Below are positions 34,586-41,804 of a stretch of DNA of 64,000 bases, in pieces. The notes under the pieces were generated by a model. It ran no database searches. It was not told the DNA's origin and was given only the letters and a program-made list of their open reading frames with translations. Numbering within the stretch: the stretch's first letter is position 1; each line of letters opens with the position of its first letter. This DNA is from Bacillus sp. V2I10 (lineage in GTDB: Bacteria > Bacillota > Bacilli > Bacillales > Bacillaceae): contig NZ_JAUSYV010000001.1 of the NCBI RefSeq assembly GCF_030817055.1, positions 3,806,001 to 3,870,000 on the forward strand. Reading direction: 5' to 3'. Both the position numbers and the translations under genes were made by a program.

Positions 34586-36086
34586 TTTCTTTAGGCAAAA
34601 TTAAAACCAGCAGAAAACTGATGAGTGCAAACGCAAAAACAACCATGTAAACACTGTGAAGGGATTGCGTCAAACCGGCTTTTAACGCCTGAATAGCCTC
34701 GTTTGAAAGCATGGATGCAGATTCAGAGCTTAACAGCTGATTCACGGAATCCAAGTTGACCGATTCATTGATTCCCTGTTTGTTAAAATAGGATTGTAAC
34801 CTTGTATTTAGAATCCCTCCTAAAAGGGCAGCTCCAATTGTATTGCCAAGCGTTCTCATAAACATATTTGCAGCTGTCGCTGATCCTCTTTGCTCCCAGC
34901 TGACTGTGCTTTGAATGGAGACAATAAATGCTGTCGTCGTCATTCCCATGCCAATCCCGACAATAAACGACCCTAGGGCTGCCCACAATGGGCCGTCATC
35001 AGGGCTTAAATTTAAAAAAACAAGACTTCCTGCAATCAGGGCGATTCCCCCAATAACAGAGGTTGTCCGAAAACCAATTTTCAACAGCAGATTTCCCGAT
35101 ACGGTGGCTGCAACCGGCCATCCAATCGACATTGCTGTCAGTGTAAAACCTGCGACTATTGGCGTTTGGCCCATTACTGCCTGAACAAATGCAGGTAAAA
35201 AGGACGAAATGCCAATCAGCATGACCCCAGTAGTCAGCGATGTCATATTCGCTATAAAGATGCTTTTCTCTCTCCAAATTTCAAAAGGCATCATAGGCTC
35301 TTTTACACGATTTTCTTGTCGAATAAATAGGACAAAAGAAAGAATGGCTGCAGCAGTCAGAAAAAGAATGGGAGCAGACAGCCACGGCCATCTGATACCG
35401 CCTTCAACAAGGACGGCCATTGCTGTACTTATAGACGCAAATAAGAGGAAAGCGCCTTTGTAGTCAATCGAATGCTTTTTCCTCTCCACATCTTCATGGA
35501 GATACAGCACCAATCCAGCTATCGCCAATAGCCCAAGCGGAATGTTAATCCAAAACACAAATCGCCAGCTGACAAATTGGACGAGCAATCCTCCTATTGC
35601 CGGGCCCATGATTGCTGAGATTCCCCAAACGCTGGATAAATACCCCTGTATCTTAGCCCGTTCTTCCTTCGAATAAATATCCCCTACAATCGTTGACGCT
35701 ACCGGCATGACAGCTCCTGCACCAAATCCCTGGACAAATCTCGCTGCAATCAGCCATTCCATCGAATTCACCAATCCGCAAAAAATGGAGCCAACTAAAA
35801 AAACGGAAATTCCAAATATCAATACTGGCTTTCGCCCGAATAAATCAGAAAGCTTTCCATAAATTAAAACCGTAACGGCATTCATCAGCAAATAAGAAGA
35901 AAAAACCCAGCTGTATAGAGAGAAGCCTCCAAGCTCGCCTACAATCGCAGGCATGGCGGTGGAAACAATTGTCGCCTCAATTGCTGCCATAAACATAGCA
36001 AGCATGACAGCCGCAAGAACGAAGGGACGCTTCATGTTAGATGATTGCTTTTTGATTTGTTCTTTTTCAAGTACTGCCTGTGTCAT
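34572..36086 (-). CDS. DHA2-family MFS multidrug exporter (EmrB/QacA type)
   Basis: 504 residues, 14 predicted membrane segments. Motif D1 is AAIEATIVSTAMPAIVGELG, motif A is GKLSDLFGRKPVLIFG and motif C is GVWGISAIMGPAIGGLL. Proton-driven export of hydrophobic drugs or cations is the family role. ATG 36086 has GGGAGGG upstream; the 11 codons before it are not used. A terminator separates it from the darB gene upstream. Confidence 0.88.
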   Translation of the reverse strand: MTQAVLEKEQIKKQSSNMKRPFVLAAVMLAMFMAAIEATIVSTAMPAIVGELGGFSLYSWVFSSYLLMNAVTVLIYGKLSDLFGRKPVLIFGISVFLVGSIFCGLVNSMEWLIAARFVQGFGAGAVMPVASTIVGDIYSKEERAKIQGYLSSVWGISAIMGPAIGGLLVQFVSWRFVFWINIPLGLLAIAGLVLYLHEDVERKKHSIDYKGAFLLFASISTAMAVLVEGGIRWPWLSAPILFLTAAAILSFVLFIRQENRVKEPMMPFEIWREKSIFIANMTSLTTGVMLIGISSFLPAFVQAVMGQTPIVAGFTLTAMSIGWPVAATVSGNLLLKIGFRTTSVIGGIALIAGSLVFLNLSPDDGPLWAALGSFIVGIGMGMTTTAFIVSIQSTVSWEQRGSATAANMFMRTLGNTIGAALLGGILNTRLQSYFNKQGINESVNLDSVNQLLSSESASMLSNEAIQALKAGLTQSLHSVYMVVFAFALISFLLVLILPKERKKA

Positions 36087-36108
36087 ATGATTTCCCTCCC
36101 TCGGGGAC

Positions 36109-36143
36109 AGCAAAAACAAAAGAAGGAGGCATGCTCTCCTTCT
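36109..36143 (-). terminator. darB terminator
   Basis: AGAAGGAG and CTCCTTCT with a 7-base loop; followed on minus by TTTTGTTTTTG. Confidence 0.75.
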
Positions 36144-36158
36144 CTAAAGCGTTATCTA

Positions 36159-36605
36159 TTATCTGTCTTTGATTTTCATTTGTTTTTTCAGTTCTTTTAA
36201 AATGGCGCGTCTTGTCAAAATCCCTTCAAACACACCTTCCGCGTTCACTACGCAGACAAAAGAATGGTCGATGACTAAATCTAATCCTTTTGACAAAGGA
36301 TCATTCATTAACAGACGCGGAATATCAGAATTCATCGCTTCTTCGACTTTCATTTCTTCAAGTTTTTCAAATTCGATTCTCTGGAGGCCAAGAATCGCAT
36401 CCATCATCATATTTGTGCCGAGCAGCCCGTGAAGCTTGAAAAAAGGATCAAGCACAGGTACCGCTGTATATCCCGTTTTTGTCAGAACCAGCAGTGCGTG
36501 CTCAAGATTATTCCCCACTTGCACATGTGCAACTTTATCAACAGGTATCATATACTCTTCTATTGTTGAATCATTTAATAATTTGGTTGTATGTAGACTA
36601 ATCAT
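36159..36605 (-). CDS. darB: CBS-domain protein DarB (YkuL)
   Basis: 148 residues with two CBS domains: IEEYMIPVDKVAHVQVGNNL ... GYTAVPVLDP and VEEAMNSDIPRLLMNDPLSK ... SFVCVVNAEG. B. subtilis DarB binds c-di-AMP and, when free, interacts with Rel and pyruvate carboxylase, linking potassium status to ppGpp. ATG 36605 has GAGAGGAAG upstream. The position between ykuK/abbA and ccpC is as in B. subtilis. Confidence 0.9.
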   Translation of the reverse strand: MISLHTTKLLNDSTIEEYMIPVDKVAHVQVGNNLEHALLVLTKTGYTAVPVLDPFFKLHGLLGTNMMMDAILGLQRIEFEKLEEMKVEEAMNSDIPRLLMNDPLSKGLDLVIDHSFVCVVNAEGVFEGILTRRAILKELKKQMKIKDR

Positions 36606-36775
36606 ATGTTCTTCCTCTCTAAAAAAGTTCAGACCGAACAATAATACCCCTTCTTGTCTTTTTTGAAACATCTCTTTTTTATTTTACCACAAAGGATACG
36701 CTTACTCCGACAGACAGAAAGTGGTTTTAATTATTTCGGATCCTTTCATGTTCAATCCTATGCCTTTCTGAAATT

Positions 36776-36983
36776 TATTTCAGGTCTTTCGTGATGAATT
36801 CCAAGACTTTCTGATTTAATTCCTAGACTTTTGGATTTAATTCCTAGACTTCGGATTTAATTCCTAGACTTCGGATTTATTTCCAAGACTTTCGAATTTA
36901 ATTCCGAGACTTTCGAATTTAATTCCAAGACTTTCGAACATGATTTCAAGACTTTTAAAATTAACTCCGCATAATAGTGACCG
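36776..36983 (+). repeat. 21-bp tandem array B (9 units plus a terminal unit)
   Basis: Units start at 36776, 36797, 36818, 36839, 36859, 36879, 36900, 36921, 36942 and 36963. The consensus is AATTCCAAGACTTTC plus a 6-base tail (often GAATTT). Two units are 20 bases (one T lost), so no reading frame is kept. The last unit (AACTCCGCATAATAGTGACC) resembles the last unit of the array at 12925. The array lies between darB and abbA. Confidence 0.85.
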
Positions 36984-37032
36984 ACTAGCAATTCCATTTT
37001 CATGAAAACGCATACACCCTATACTATATCAC

Positions 37033-37060
37033 AAAAAAAGATACTCTAACGCAGAGTATC
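37033..37060 (-). terminator. abbA terminator
   Basis: GATACTCT and AGAGTATC pair; followed on minus by TTTTTTTG. Confidence 0.85.
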
Positions 37061-37074
37061 AAACATATGTATCT

Positions 37075-37266
37075 CTATAGTTCAAATCTGATTCGGTCAT
37101 ACAAGCTTACAAGCTTCTGATACGTTGCGTTATCTGTTTGTTTGGTGCCGCTCTCGATTTCGTAAATTTCGCTGCTGATCAGTTCCAGTGCATATTGCTG
37201 TTTAAGCAAAAGCTCCACTAAAAATTTTTGATCGTCTAATGAGAGTATTTCAACTGCAGAATTCAT
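37075..37266 (-). CDS. abbA: AbbA, antirepressor of AbrB
   Basis: 63 residues. The core YALELISSEIYEIESGTKQT and the C-terminus YQKLVSLYDRIRFEL match B. subtilis AbbA (YkzF), an all-helical dimer that binds AbrB by mimicking DNA. It is acidic as expected. AAGGGGGC precedes the ATG. In B. subtilis abbA is under Spo0A, so this supports a sporulating host. I did not find a clear 0A box in the short upstream gap. Confidence 0.85.
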   Translation of the reverse strand: MNSAVEILSLDDQKFLVELLLKQQYALELISSEIYEIESGTKQTDNATYQKLVSLYDRIRFEL

Positions 37267-37340
37267 TTTTTATTGCCCCCTTATTAGTTAGAGTAATCAA
37301 TTTTTCCGATTTGCGTCAACCGCAAATTCCGACACATTCT

Positions 37341-37859
37341 TTACTTTGTGAATCGATTGGCATAGCTGAATGCTGTATAGGAGTCAGGCTTTATTTTTGC
37401 TTCTATTCCCATCGCCTGAATTCTTCCTGTCATCTCCTGGATCAGGTCTTTAGTTAGTCCTTTTCTCCCAATATCAAGATGAATTTCAAACAGCAGATCT
37501 GCCCCTTCATCTGAAAAAGGAATCAGAATTTCTGCAAGCTCTGCAAGATAGCTTGTTGTAAAAGCGTAAGCAAGTTCCTGACTTAATGTTGTCTCCATTG
37601 AAATTTTTTCATGCAGGCTATCAATCGGTCTTGGGATGACCGTATTTTTCAAACAGCCCCATGCCCCTTTTCCAACACGGTGAACATGCACTGCTGTTAT
37701 AAACTTGGTATCGTGCTGATGCACTTGAGAATCCGTTCCGATGGACAATATATATTCAGAACGCGGATCATTTGAAATGAACGTTTTAATTCTTTCAATC
37801 ATAGCTTCAAATGACATACTTCCTTCAGACACATTATAAAAGATAAAGTGATCAGTCAT
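37341..37859 (-). CDS. ykuK: YkuK, DUF458 / RNase H-like protein
   Basis: 172 residues: FIFYNVSEGSMSFEAMIERI, then IGTDSQVHQHDTKFITAVHV with the acidic Asp expected for an RNase H-like fold, and ILIPFSDEGADLLFEIHLDI near the middle. Function unknown; B. subtilis ykuK is linked to stress. ATG 37859 has AAGGAGC 6 bases upstream; the longer frame is rejected. Confidence 0.85.
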   Translation of the reverse strand: MTDHFIFYNVSEGSMSFEAMIERIKTFISNDPRSEYILSIGTDSQVHQHDTKFITAVHVHRVGKGAWGCLKNTVIPRPIDSLHEKISMETTLSQELAYAFTTSYLAELAEILIPFSDEGADLLFEIHLDIGRKGLTKDLIQEMTGRIQAMGIEAKIKPDSYTAFSYANRFTK

Positions 37860-38545
37860 ATGGCAGCTCCTTTTCAAGAAAAGAATACGGAAACAACATA
37901 TTATATGCTTGGCTGTTTGGAGTGTTGAGTAAAATTGGCGTAAATTTTATAGTATATTTTTTCCTCACTCTTCCATTTTTAAACTGGAATCCGTATTATA
38001 GCCTTTCCCTCTTATCATGGAGCTTTTTACATCGCCCTCTTTTCTGAAATTCCATTTAGTTATAAGACGCCCGTTTCATCGTGAAAGTTTCGATTTTTTA
38101 AAAATTTTTTTTAAAAATATGATGACGACTTCGTTGGATTGCACTATGAAAAGTAAAAGATTTATTTAAAAAATTTCTTAGTGAGAATTTTCTTAAGCTG
38201 GGCTTGGAAAATCTGCTAATTATGTTGATATTCTATGATGCACTTTTTTAGGCAGGAAGACGTTTTTTTGCCACCATTCGTCGTTTGGATGCACTTTTTT
38301 CTGCCAAGACACACTTTTTTTGCTCCATTCACCGTTTTGATACATTTTTTTCTGCCAAGATGCACTTTTTTTGCTCCATTCACCGTTTTGATTCCTGATT
38401 TGGCACCCTTTATAAAGATACCCATCAAAATGGGCAATATCATTCCTCATATTTATGTACGAACATTTTATCCAACAATTAACTACAGAGCGATTATTTT
38501 ATAATTTTCTATTAAAGAAAAAAGCAGCCAATAAATTTGGCTGCT
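37860..38545. other. 686-base gap containing the 51-bp array
   Basis: Apart from the ykuK promoter side (37860-37990) and the 51-bp tandem array (38239-38391), this stretch is A/T-rich with no RBS-preceded open frame. Two overlapping minus-strand frames cross the array but have no convincing RBS. Confidence 0.5.
38239..38391 (+). repeat. 51-bp tandem array (3 units)
   Basis: Units at 38239, 38290 and 38341. Each has TGCACTTTTTT, then CTGCCAAGA, a second CACTTTTTTTGC, and CCATTCACCGTTTTGA. Units 2 and 3 differ at only a few positions; unit 1 is more diverged. 51 is a multiple of three, and two minus-strand frames stay open (for example NGAKKVxLGRKKC and NGEWSKKSxSWQKK), but I see no start signal. 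Confidence 0.8.
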
Positions 38546-38547
38546 TT
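38516..38547 (-). terminator. Terminator of the zinc-ribbon gene
   Basis: AAAGCAGCCAA and TTGGCTGCTTTTTTC (minus strand), immediately at the stop codon. Confidence 0.85.
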
Positions 38548-38695
38548 AACCTTTTTTCGTTTGAATATTACGCATATGATAATTGCAGTTGGAACACGAA
38601 TAAATGACATTTTGATTGGACTGGGCAGTCAGCACTTCCTCAAGAGGCTGCTGCTCATGACAATTTGGACAAATGACGCTTGGTTTCGTATTCAT
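38546..38695 (-). CDS. Small zinc-ribbon protein (49 residues)
   Basis: The minus strand from ATG 38695 reads MNTKPSVICPNCHEQQPLEE, then VLTAQSNQNVIYSCSNCNYH and MRNIQTKKG, then TAA. Two CxxC pairs (CPNC, CSNC), 25 residues apart, form a classical zinc ribbon. GGAGGGA lies at a good distance before the ATG and a terminator follows directly. It is 15 bases downstream of ykuJ, so cotranscribed. Probable nucleic-acid- or protein-binding role; the sequence does not say which. Confidence 0.85.
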   Translation of the reverse strand: MNTKPSVICPNCHEQQPLEEVLTAQSNQNVIYSCSNCNYHMRNIQTKKG

Positions 38696-38709
38696 CAGTT
38701 CCCTCCTAT

Positions 38710-38946
38710 TTATTGGAGCAAATCAAAAATTTCAATTGCGATCATATCGATATTGTCAAATTGATAAGATTGAGGCTTTTCATCTTTTTGAAATACTTCT
38801 AATTCGAACGTATCGGTTTTATCAAAGTATTTAACACTGCAACGTTTTTCACCCTCTACTTCAAAGAAGCGCTGGTTGGGTTCATTTGAAGTCGCGTTTT
38901 CTTGCAGACTTTGAAGTCTAGTAATGATACCTAAAAGCTGTGACAT
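38710..38946 (-). CDS. ykuJ: YkuJ, DUF1797 family
   Basis: 78 residues: MSQLLGIITRLQSLQENATS ... RCSVKYFDKTDTFELEVFQK. A small conserved Bacilli protein of unknown function with a beta-alpha fold. ATG 38946 has GGAGGTGAT upstream. First gene of a two-gene unit with the zinc ribbon. Confidence 0.9.
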   Translation of the reverse strand: MSQLLGIITRLQSLQENATSNEPNQRFFEVEGEKRCSVKYFDKTDTFELEVFQKDEKPQSYQFDNIDMIAIEIFDLLQ

Positions 38947-39149
38947 TAGTATCACCTCCAACAGAGTGAGTCAACTTGAGGTCCGCCTTCGCCTCTAGTT
39001 TGTGCGTCCTTCTTTATTCTATCCATCCATTTTAGACTGAAAATAAGTCAGAATATTCGCATCGTTCTTTACATTAGGAGACTGCAAATTTAAAATGGTA
39101 GTGATGGGAGAAACAAATTTTTTATCGATCACAAGGGGGTTAAAGATAA

Positions 39150-40118
39150 ATGTCGCTTGTAACCAAAATTGATGAACGTTTAGCAATCATTGATAGTCAT
39201 GATTTAGGGATGACGGGTCGGACAAGTTCCTATGTATTACTTGAAGAGGATATCACACTTTTTGAGCCTTCATCAAGTCCTTCTGTCCCACATATTAAAA
39301 ATGGGTTAAAGGAAATTGGAATAAAACTTGAAGATATATCCAATATCATCGTGACTCACATTCATCTCGATCACGCTGGGGGCGCGGGTTTACTGCTTGA
39401 AAGCTGTCCCAAAGCAAAAGTGATTGTGCATCCGAAAGGCGCAAAACATTTAATTGATCCCTCGCGTTTAATAGCAGGGGCAAAAGCGGTGTACGGAGAT
39501 AAATTTGAAGAATTGTTTTCACCGATTGTACCGATTCCAGAGGATCGCATCGTAATAAAAGAGGACGGAGAATCACTCCGGATTGGCCGCGATTCTGTCC
39601 TTGCCTTTTATGATACACCGGGACACGCCAATCATCACTTCAGTATTCTTGACCATAAAAGCAACAGCATGTTCACAGGTGATACAATCGGAATTTTTTA
39701 TCAGGAGCTGCTGCCAGATGGTCTTGAATTTTATTTGCCTTCTACCTCACCGAACCAATTCGATCCTGAAGCAATGGAAAAATCAGCTGCCTTTTATGAA
39801 AGCATGAAACTAAATGCCCTTAATTTCAGTCACTACGGCGTCAGTACAAATCCCAAGCACGCCATAAACGCGATGAGAGAATGGCTTCCTATTTTCATCG
39901 AATGTGCCCAAAAAGGAATGGATCTCACCAAACCTTTTTCTTTAGAAAATGCTGTAGAGCATGTTAAAATAGAGCTTCAAAATCAAGTATTTTCCTACCT
40001 TGATCAACAGGGAATTCCCAGGTCTCACCGCGTGTATAATATATTAGGTTTAGATTTATCGGTCTGTGCCATGGGTCTTGTTGATGCATGTTATAAAAAA
40101 ATGAAATCAGGTACATAA
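39150..40118 (+). CDS. Metallo-beta-lactamase-fold hydrolase
   Basis: 322 residues: HxHxDH motif in VTHIHLDHAGGAG, later metal ligands in DTPGHANHHFS and MFTGDTIG, and FSHYGVSTNP supplying the last His. The C-terminal ~100 residues (helical) exceed the minimal fold. RBS AAGGGGG. It is followed after 10 bases by a glutaredoxin-like gene. Substrate unknown: glutathione or bacillithiol thioesters (glyoxalase II-like) would fit the neighbour but are not shown. This pair is absent from the B. subtilis ykuJ-ykuI interval. Confidence 0.85.
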   Translation: MSLVTKIDERLAIIDSHDLGMTGRTSSYVLLEEDITLFEPSSSPSVPHIKNGLKEIGIKLEDISNIIVTHIHLDHAGGAGLLLESCPKAKVIVHPKGAKHLIDPSRLIAGAKAVYGDKFEELFSPIVPIPEDRIVIKEDGESLRIGRDSVLAFYDTPGHANHHFSILDHKSNSMFTGDTIGIFYQELLPDGLEFYLPSTSPNQFDPEAMEKSAAFYESMKLNALNFSHYGVSTNPKHAINAMREWLPIFIECAQKGMDLTKPFSLENAVEHVKIELQNQVFSYLDQQGIPRSHRVYNILGLDLSVCAMGLVDACYKKMKSGT

Positions 40119-40128
40119 AGGAGTCTCT

Positions 40129-40374
40129 ATGTCACAGAGTAAACGTGTTGAAGTTTATACACAGCCTGACTGCCCGCCATGTCAGATTGTAAAGCAATAC
40201 TTAGATCATCTTGAGATTGACTATACCGTATTTGACGTTTCGAAAGATTCCAAAGCAAGAAACAAATTGGTTCAGGAGTTGAAGTCATATTCAACCCCCA
40301 CAGTTACAGTAGATGGAGAGATTGTCGCAGGTTTTGACCTGCAAAAGCTTGAAAAATTGCTTGGCCTTTCATAA
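40129..40374 (+). CDS. Glutaredoxin-like protein with CPPC active site
   Basis: 81 residues: EVYTQPDCPPCQIVKQYLDH (active-site Cys-Pro-Pro-Cys), TPTVTVDGEIVAGFDLQKLE (cis-Pro and glutathione-type GFD region). RBS AAGGAG. Bacilli use bacillithiol, so it is probably a bacilliredoxin-like or NrdH-like reductase. Cotranscribed with the MBL hydrolase. Confidence 0.85.
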   Translation: MSQSKRVEVYTQPDCPPCQIVKQYLDHLEIDYTVFDVSKDSKARNKLVQELKSYSTPTVTVDGEIVAGFDLQKLEKLLGLS

Positions 40375-40383
40375 AACGTTTAA

Positions 40384-40413
40384 AAGCCGGACACCGATAT
40401 GTCCGGTTTTTTA
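40384..40413 (+). terminator. Terminator of the MBL-glutaredoxin unit
   Basis: AAGCCGGAC and GTCCGGTTTTTTAT around a 7-base loop. Confidence 0.9.
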
Positions 40414-40542
40414 TATGCTGCTGAACGCATTAGACTTTTTGCAATTTCATCAAAATCTTCTTTTGAAATTCCCGGAGCGAATTATTCTGGAACTTCATTT
40501 AATTCAGGAATCGGCGGTGCAAAGATCTTTTAGAATTTAAGT

Positions 40543-40575
40543 CAAAAAAAAAAACAGAAACAAGATGTCCCTGTG
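40543..40575 (-). terminator. Terminator of the secreted-protein gene
   Basis: ACAGGGACA and TGTTTCTGT (one mismatch) followed on minus by ten T. Confidence 0.7.
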
Positions 40576-40577
40576 TA

Positions 40578-41261
40578 TTACTCCCCGTAATAGGCAAAAT
40601 CAGTTTGCGGCTGATAATTATCGGTTAAAAAGTTTTTGGCTTCAAAATAGGATGTCCGCAAAAAGGAAAGTTCCTTATAATCTTGAAAAGGTTCCGCTTC
40701 TTTTAAGTCCGTAAGCGTGTTCGAGAAAAGCATGCTTACATTAATCGCTGAATCATCTTCCTTTTTTTCTTCAATTTCTTCAGCTTTCGGCTCTTCTTCA
40801 GAGGAATGAATGGAGGAAATTTTATAGGTTCCGTCTTCCTCAATAAATTCAACTGTTTCAAAATGGTCATCATAGCTGACAGGTCCTTCTTCTTCAGCCG
40901 GGAAAAATTGATAAAGCTTTAGCTTCCTGTTTTCACTTCCGAACTTCATGTTTTCTTCGTAATTAAAAAATGGAATGCCAAATGGTGTGAAATCACTGCC
41001 GTACACGATATATTTATCTTCACCTTTGTGAACATTTTCTTTCATATACCCATCAATAAATTTATCCGTAAAGTATGGATCTAATGTTTTTTCGATTTCT
41101 TCAAGGGAGCGCTCATTTTCCGTGAGAGTGAGCTGGGTCTGCGCAGCCTCCCTTGTCAGGTCAGCTGCCTCTTCTTGATCAAACGATGACTGTGCAGAGC
41201 CTGCATGTCCAAAACCATAAAACAGAATAAGTGCGGCGAATGTGCTTGAAATGAATTTCAT
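40578..41261 (-). CDS. Secreted hypothetical protein
   Basis: 227 residues. A signal peptide is seen at 1-23 (MKFISSTFAALILFYGFGHA, cleavage near GSAQSS). There is no lipobox Cys. The mature part is strongly acidic, with a repeated Glu/Lys segment near residues 152-168 (SSEEEPKAEEIEEKKEDD). It resembles proteins labelled DUF3993, but I am not sure. RBS GGGAGGA. No obvious partner. Probably extracytoplasmic; function unknown. Confidence 0.75.
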   Translation of the reverse strand: MKFISSTFAALILFYGFGHAGSAQSSFDQEEAADLTREAAQTQLTLTENERSLEEIEKTLDPYFTDKFIDGYMKENVHKGEDKYIVYGSDFTPFGIPFFNYEENMKFGSENRKLKLYQFFPAEEEGPVSYDDHFETVEFIEEDGTYKISSIHSSEEEPKAEEIEEKKEDDSAINVSMLFSNTLTDLKEAEPFQDYKELSFLRTSYFEAKNFLTDNYQPQTDFAYYGE

Positions 41262-41435
41262 TTTTTATCCTCCCACCTTTTTTTCGCATCGTATGTCTTA
41301 GTCTCTAAATTTTATCAGACTAATTGTTGTTTCAACTCAACTTTCATCCACAAAATACCATCATATTCTGACATTTTCTCTTATATTATTCATTACCCTT
41401 ATAAAAAAAGGATAATCCTGAAATTTCAAATCAAT

Positions 41436-41464
41436 AAAAAAACAGCGGCAAATGCCGCTGTTTT
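41436..41464 (-). terminator. Terminator of the two-helix membrane protein gene
   Basis: AAAAAAACAGCGGCA and TGCCGCTGTTTT; nearly perfect 10-bp stem. Confidence 0.85.
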
Positions 41465-41702
41465 ACCAGGATCTTGTGAAGGCCAGATAAAAAATAAAAA
41501 GTAATAAAAACCCTAAAAAAAAGATCCAAGTCAGAAAAACTGGATTTCGAAGATACGGATGCTTTTGAATCTTTTCATTTATTGGAGTATCTATTTCACT
41601 TTTCCTTGCATCTACCAGTCTTCCCACGCTCAACGTATAGAGAAGTCCTCCCGCGACAATCATAAAAGCGAGAATAGCGAGGGCCATCGTGAATTTATCC
41701 AT
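41463..41702 (-). CDS. Small two-helix membrane protein
   Basis: 79 residues: hydrophobic helix 1 (LAILAFMIVAGGLLYTL), a 25-residue charged loop (DARKSEIDTPINEKIQKHPY), helix 2 (WIFFLGFLLLFIFYLAF). RBS AGGAGTGA. No known domain. It sits downstream of ykuI on the same strand, 102 bases away. Function unknown. Confidence 0.7.
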   Translation of the reverse strand: MDKFTMALAILAFMIVAGGLLYTLSVGRLVDARKSEIDTPINEKIQKHPYLRNPVFLTWIFFLGFLLLFIFYLAFTRSW

Positions 41703-41804
41703 TGTGTCACTCCTTCTTTATAAGAACTTATCCGAAGCGGTCTTTCCGATACACTAGTGGTTATTCCGCTTTTCTTATTAGAATGACACAACGCATAAAA
41801 ATTA

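Noticed and set aside
38139..38150. Further copy of the pyrimidine operator (GCACTATGAAAAG)
   Set aside because: Two mismatches in the core, no second block at 30 bases and no related gene nearby.
38216..38450. 75- and 76-residue Lys-rich proteins across the 51-bp array
   Set aside because: Two overlapping frames are equally open, there is no convincing RBS, and the composition follows from the tandem repeat itself.
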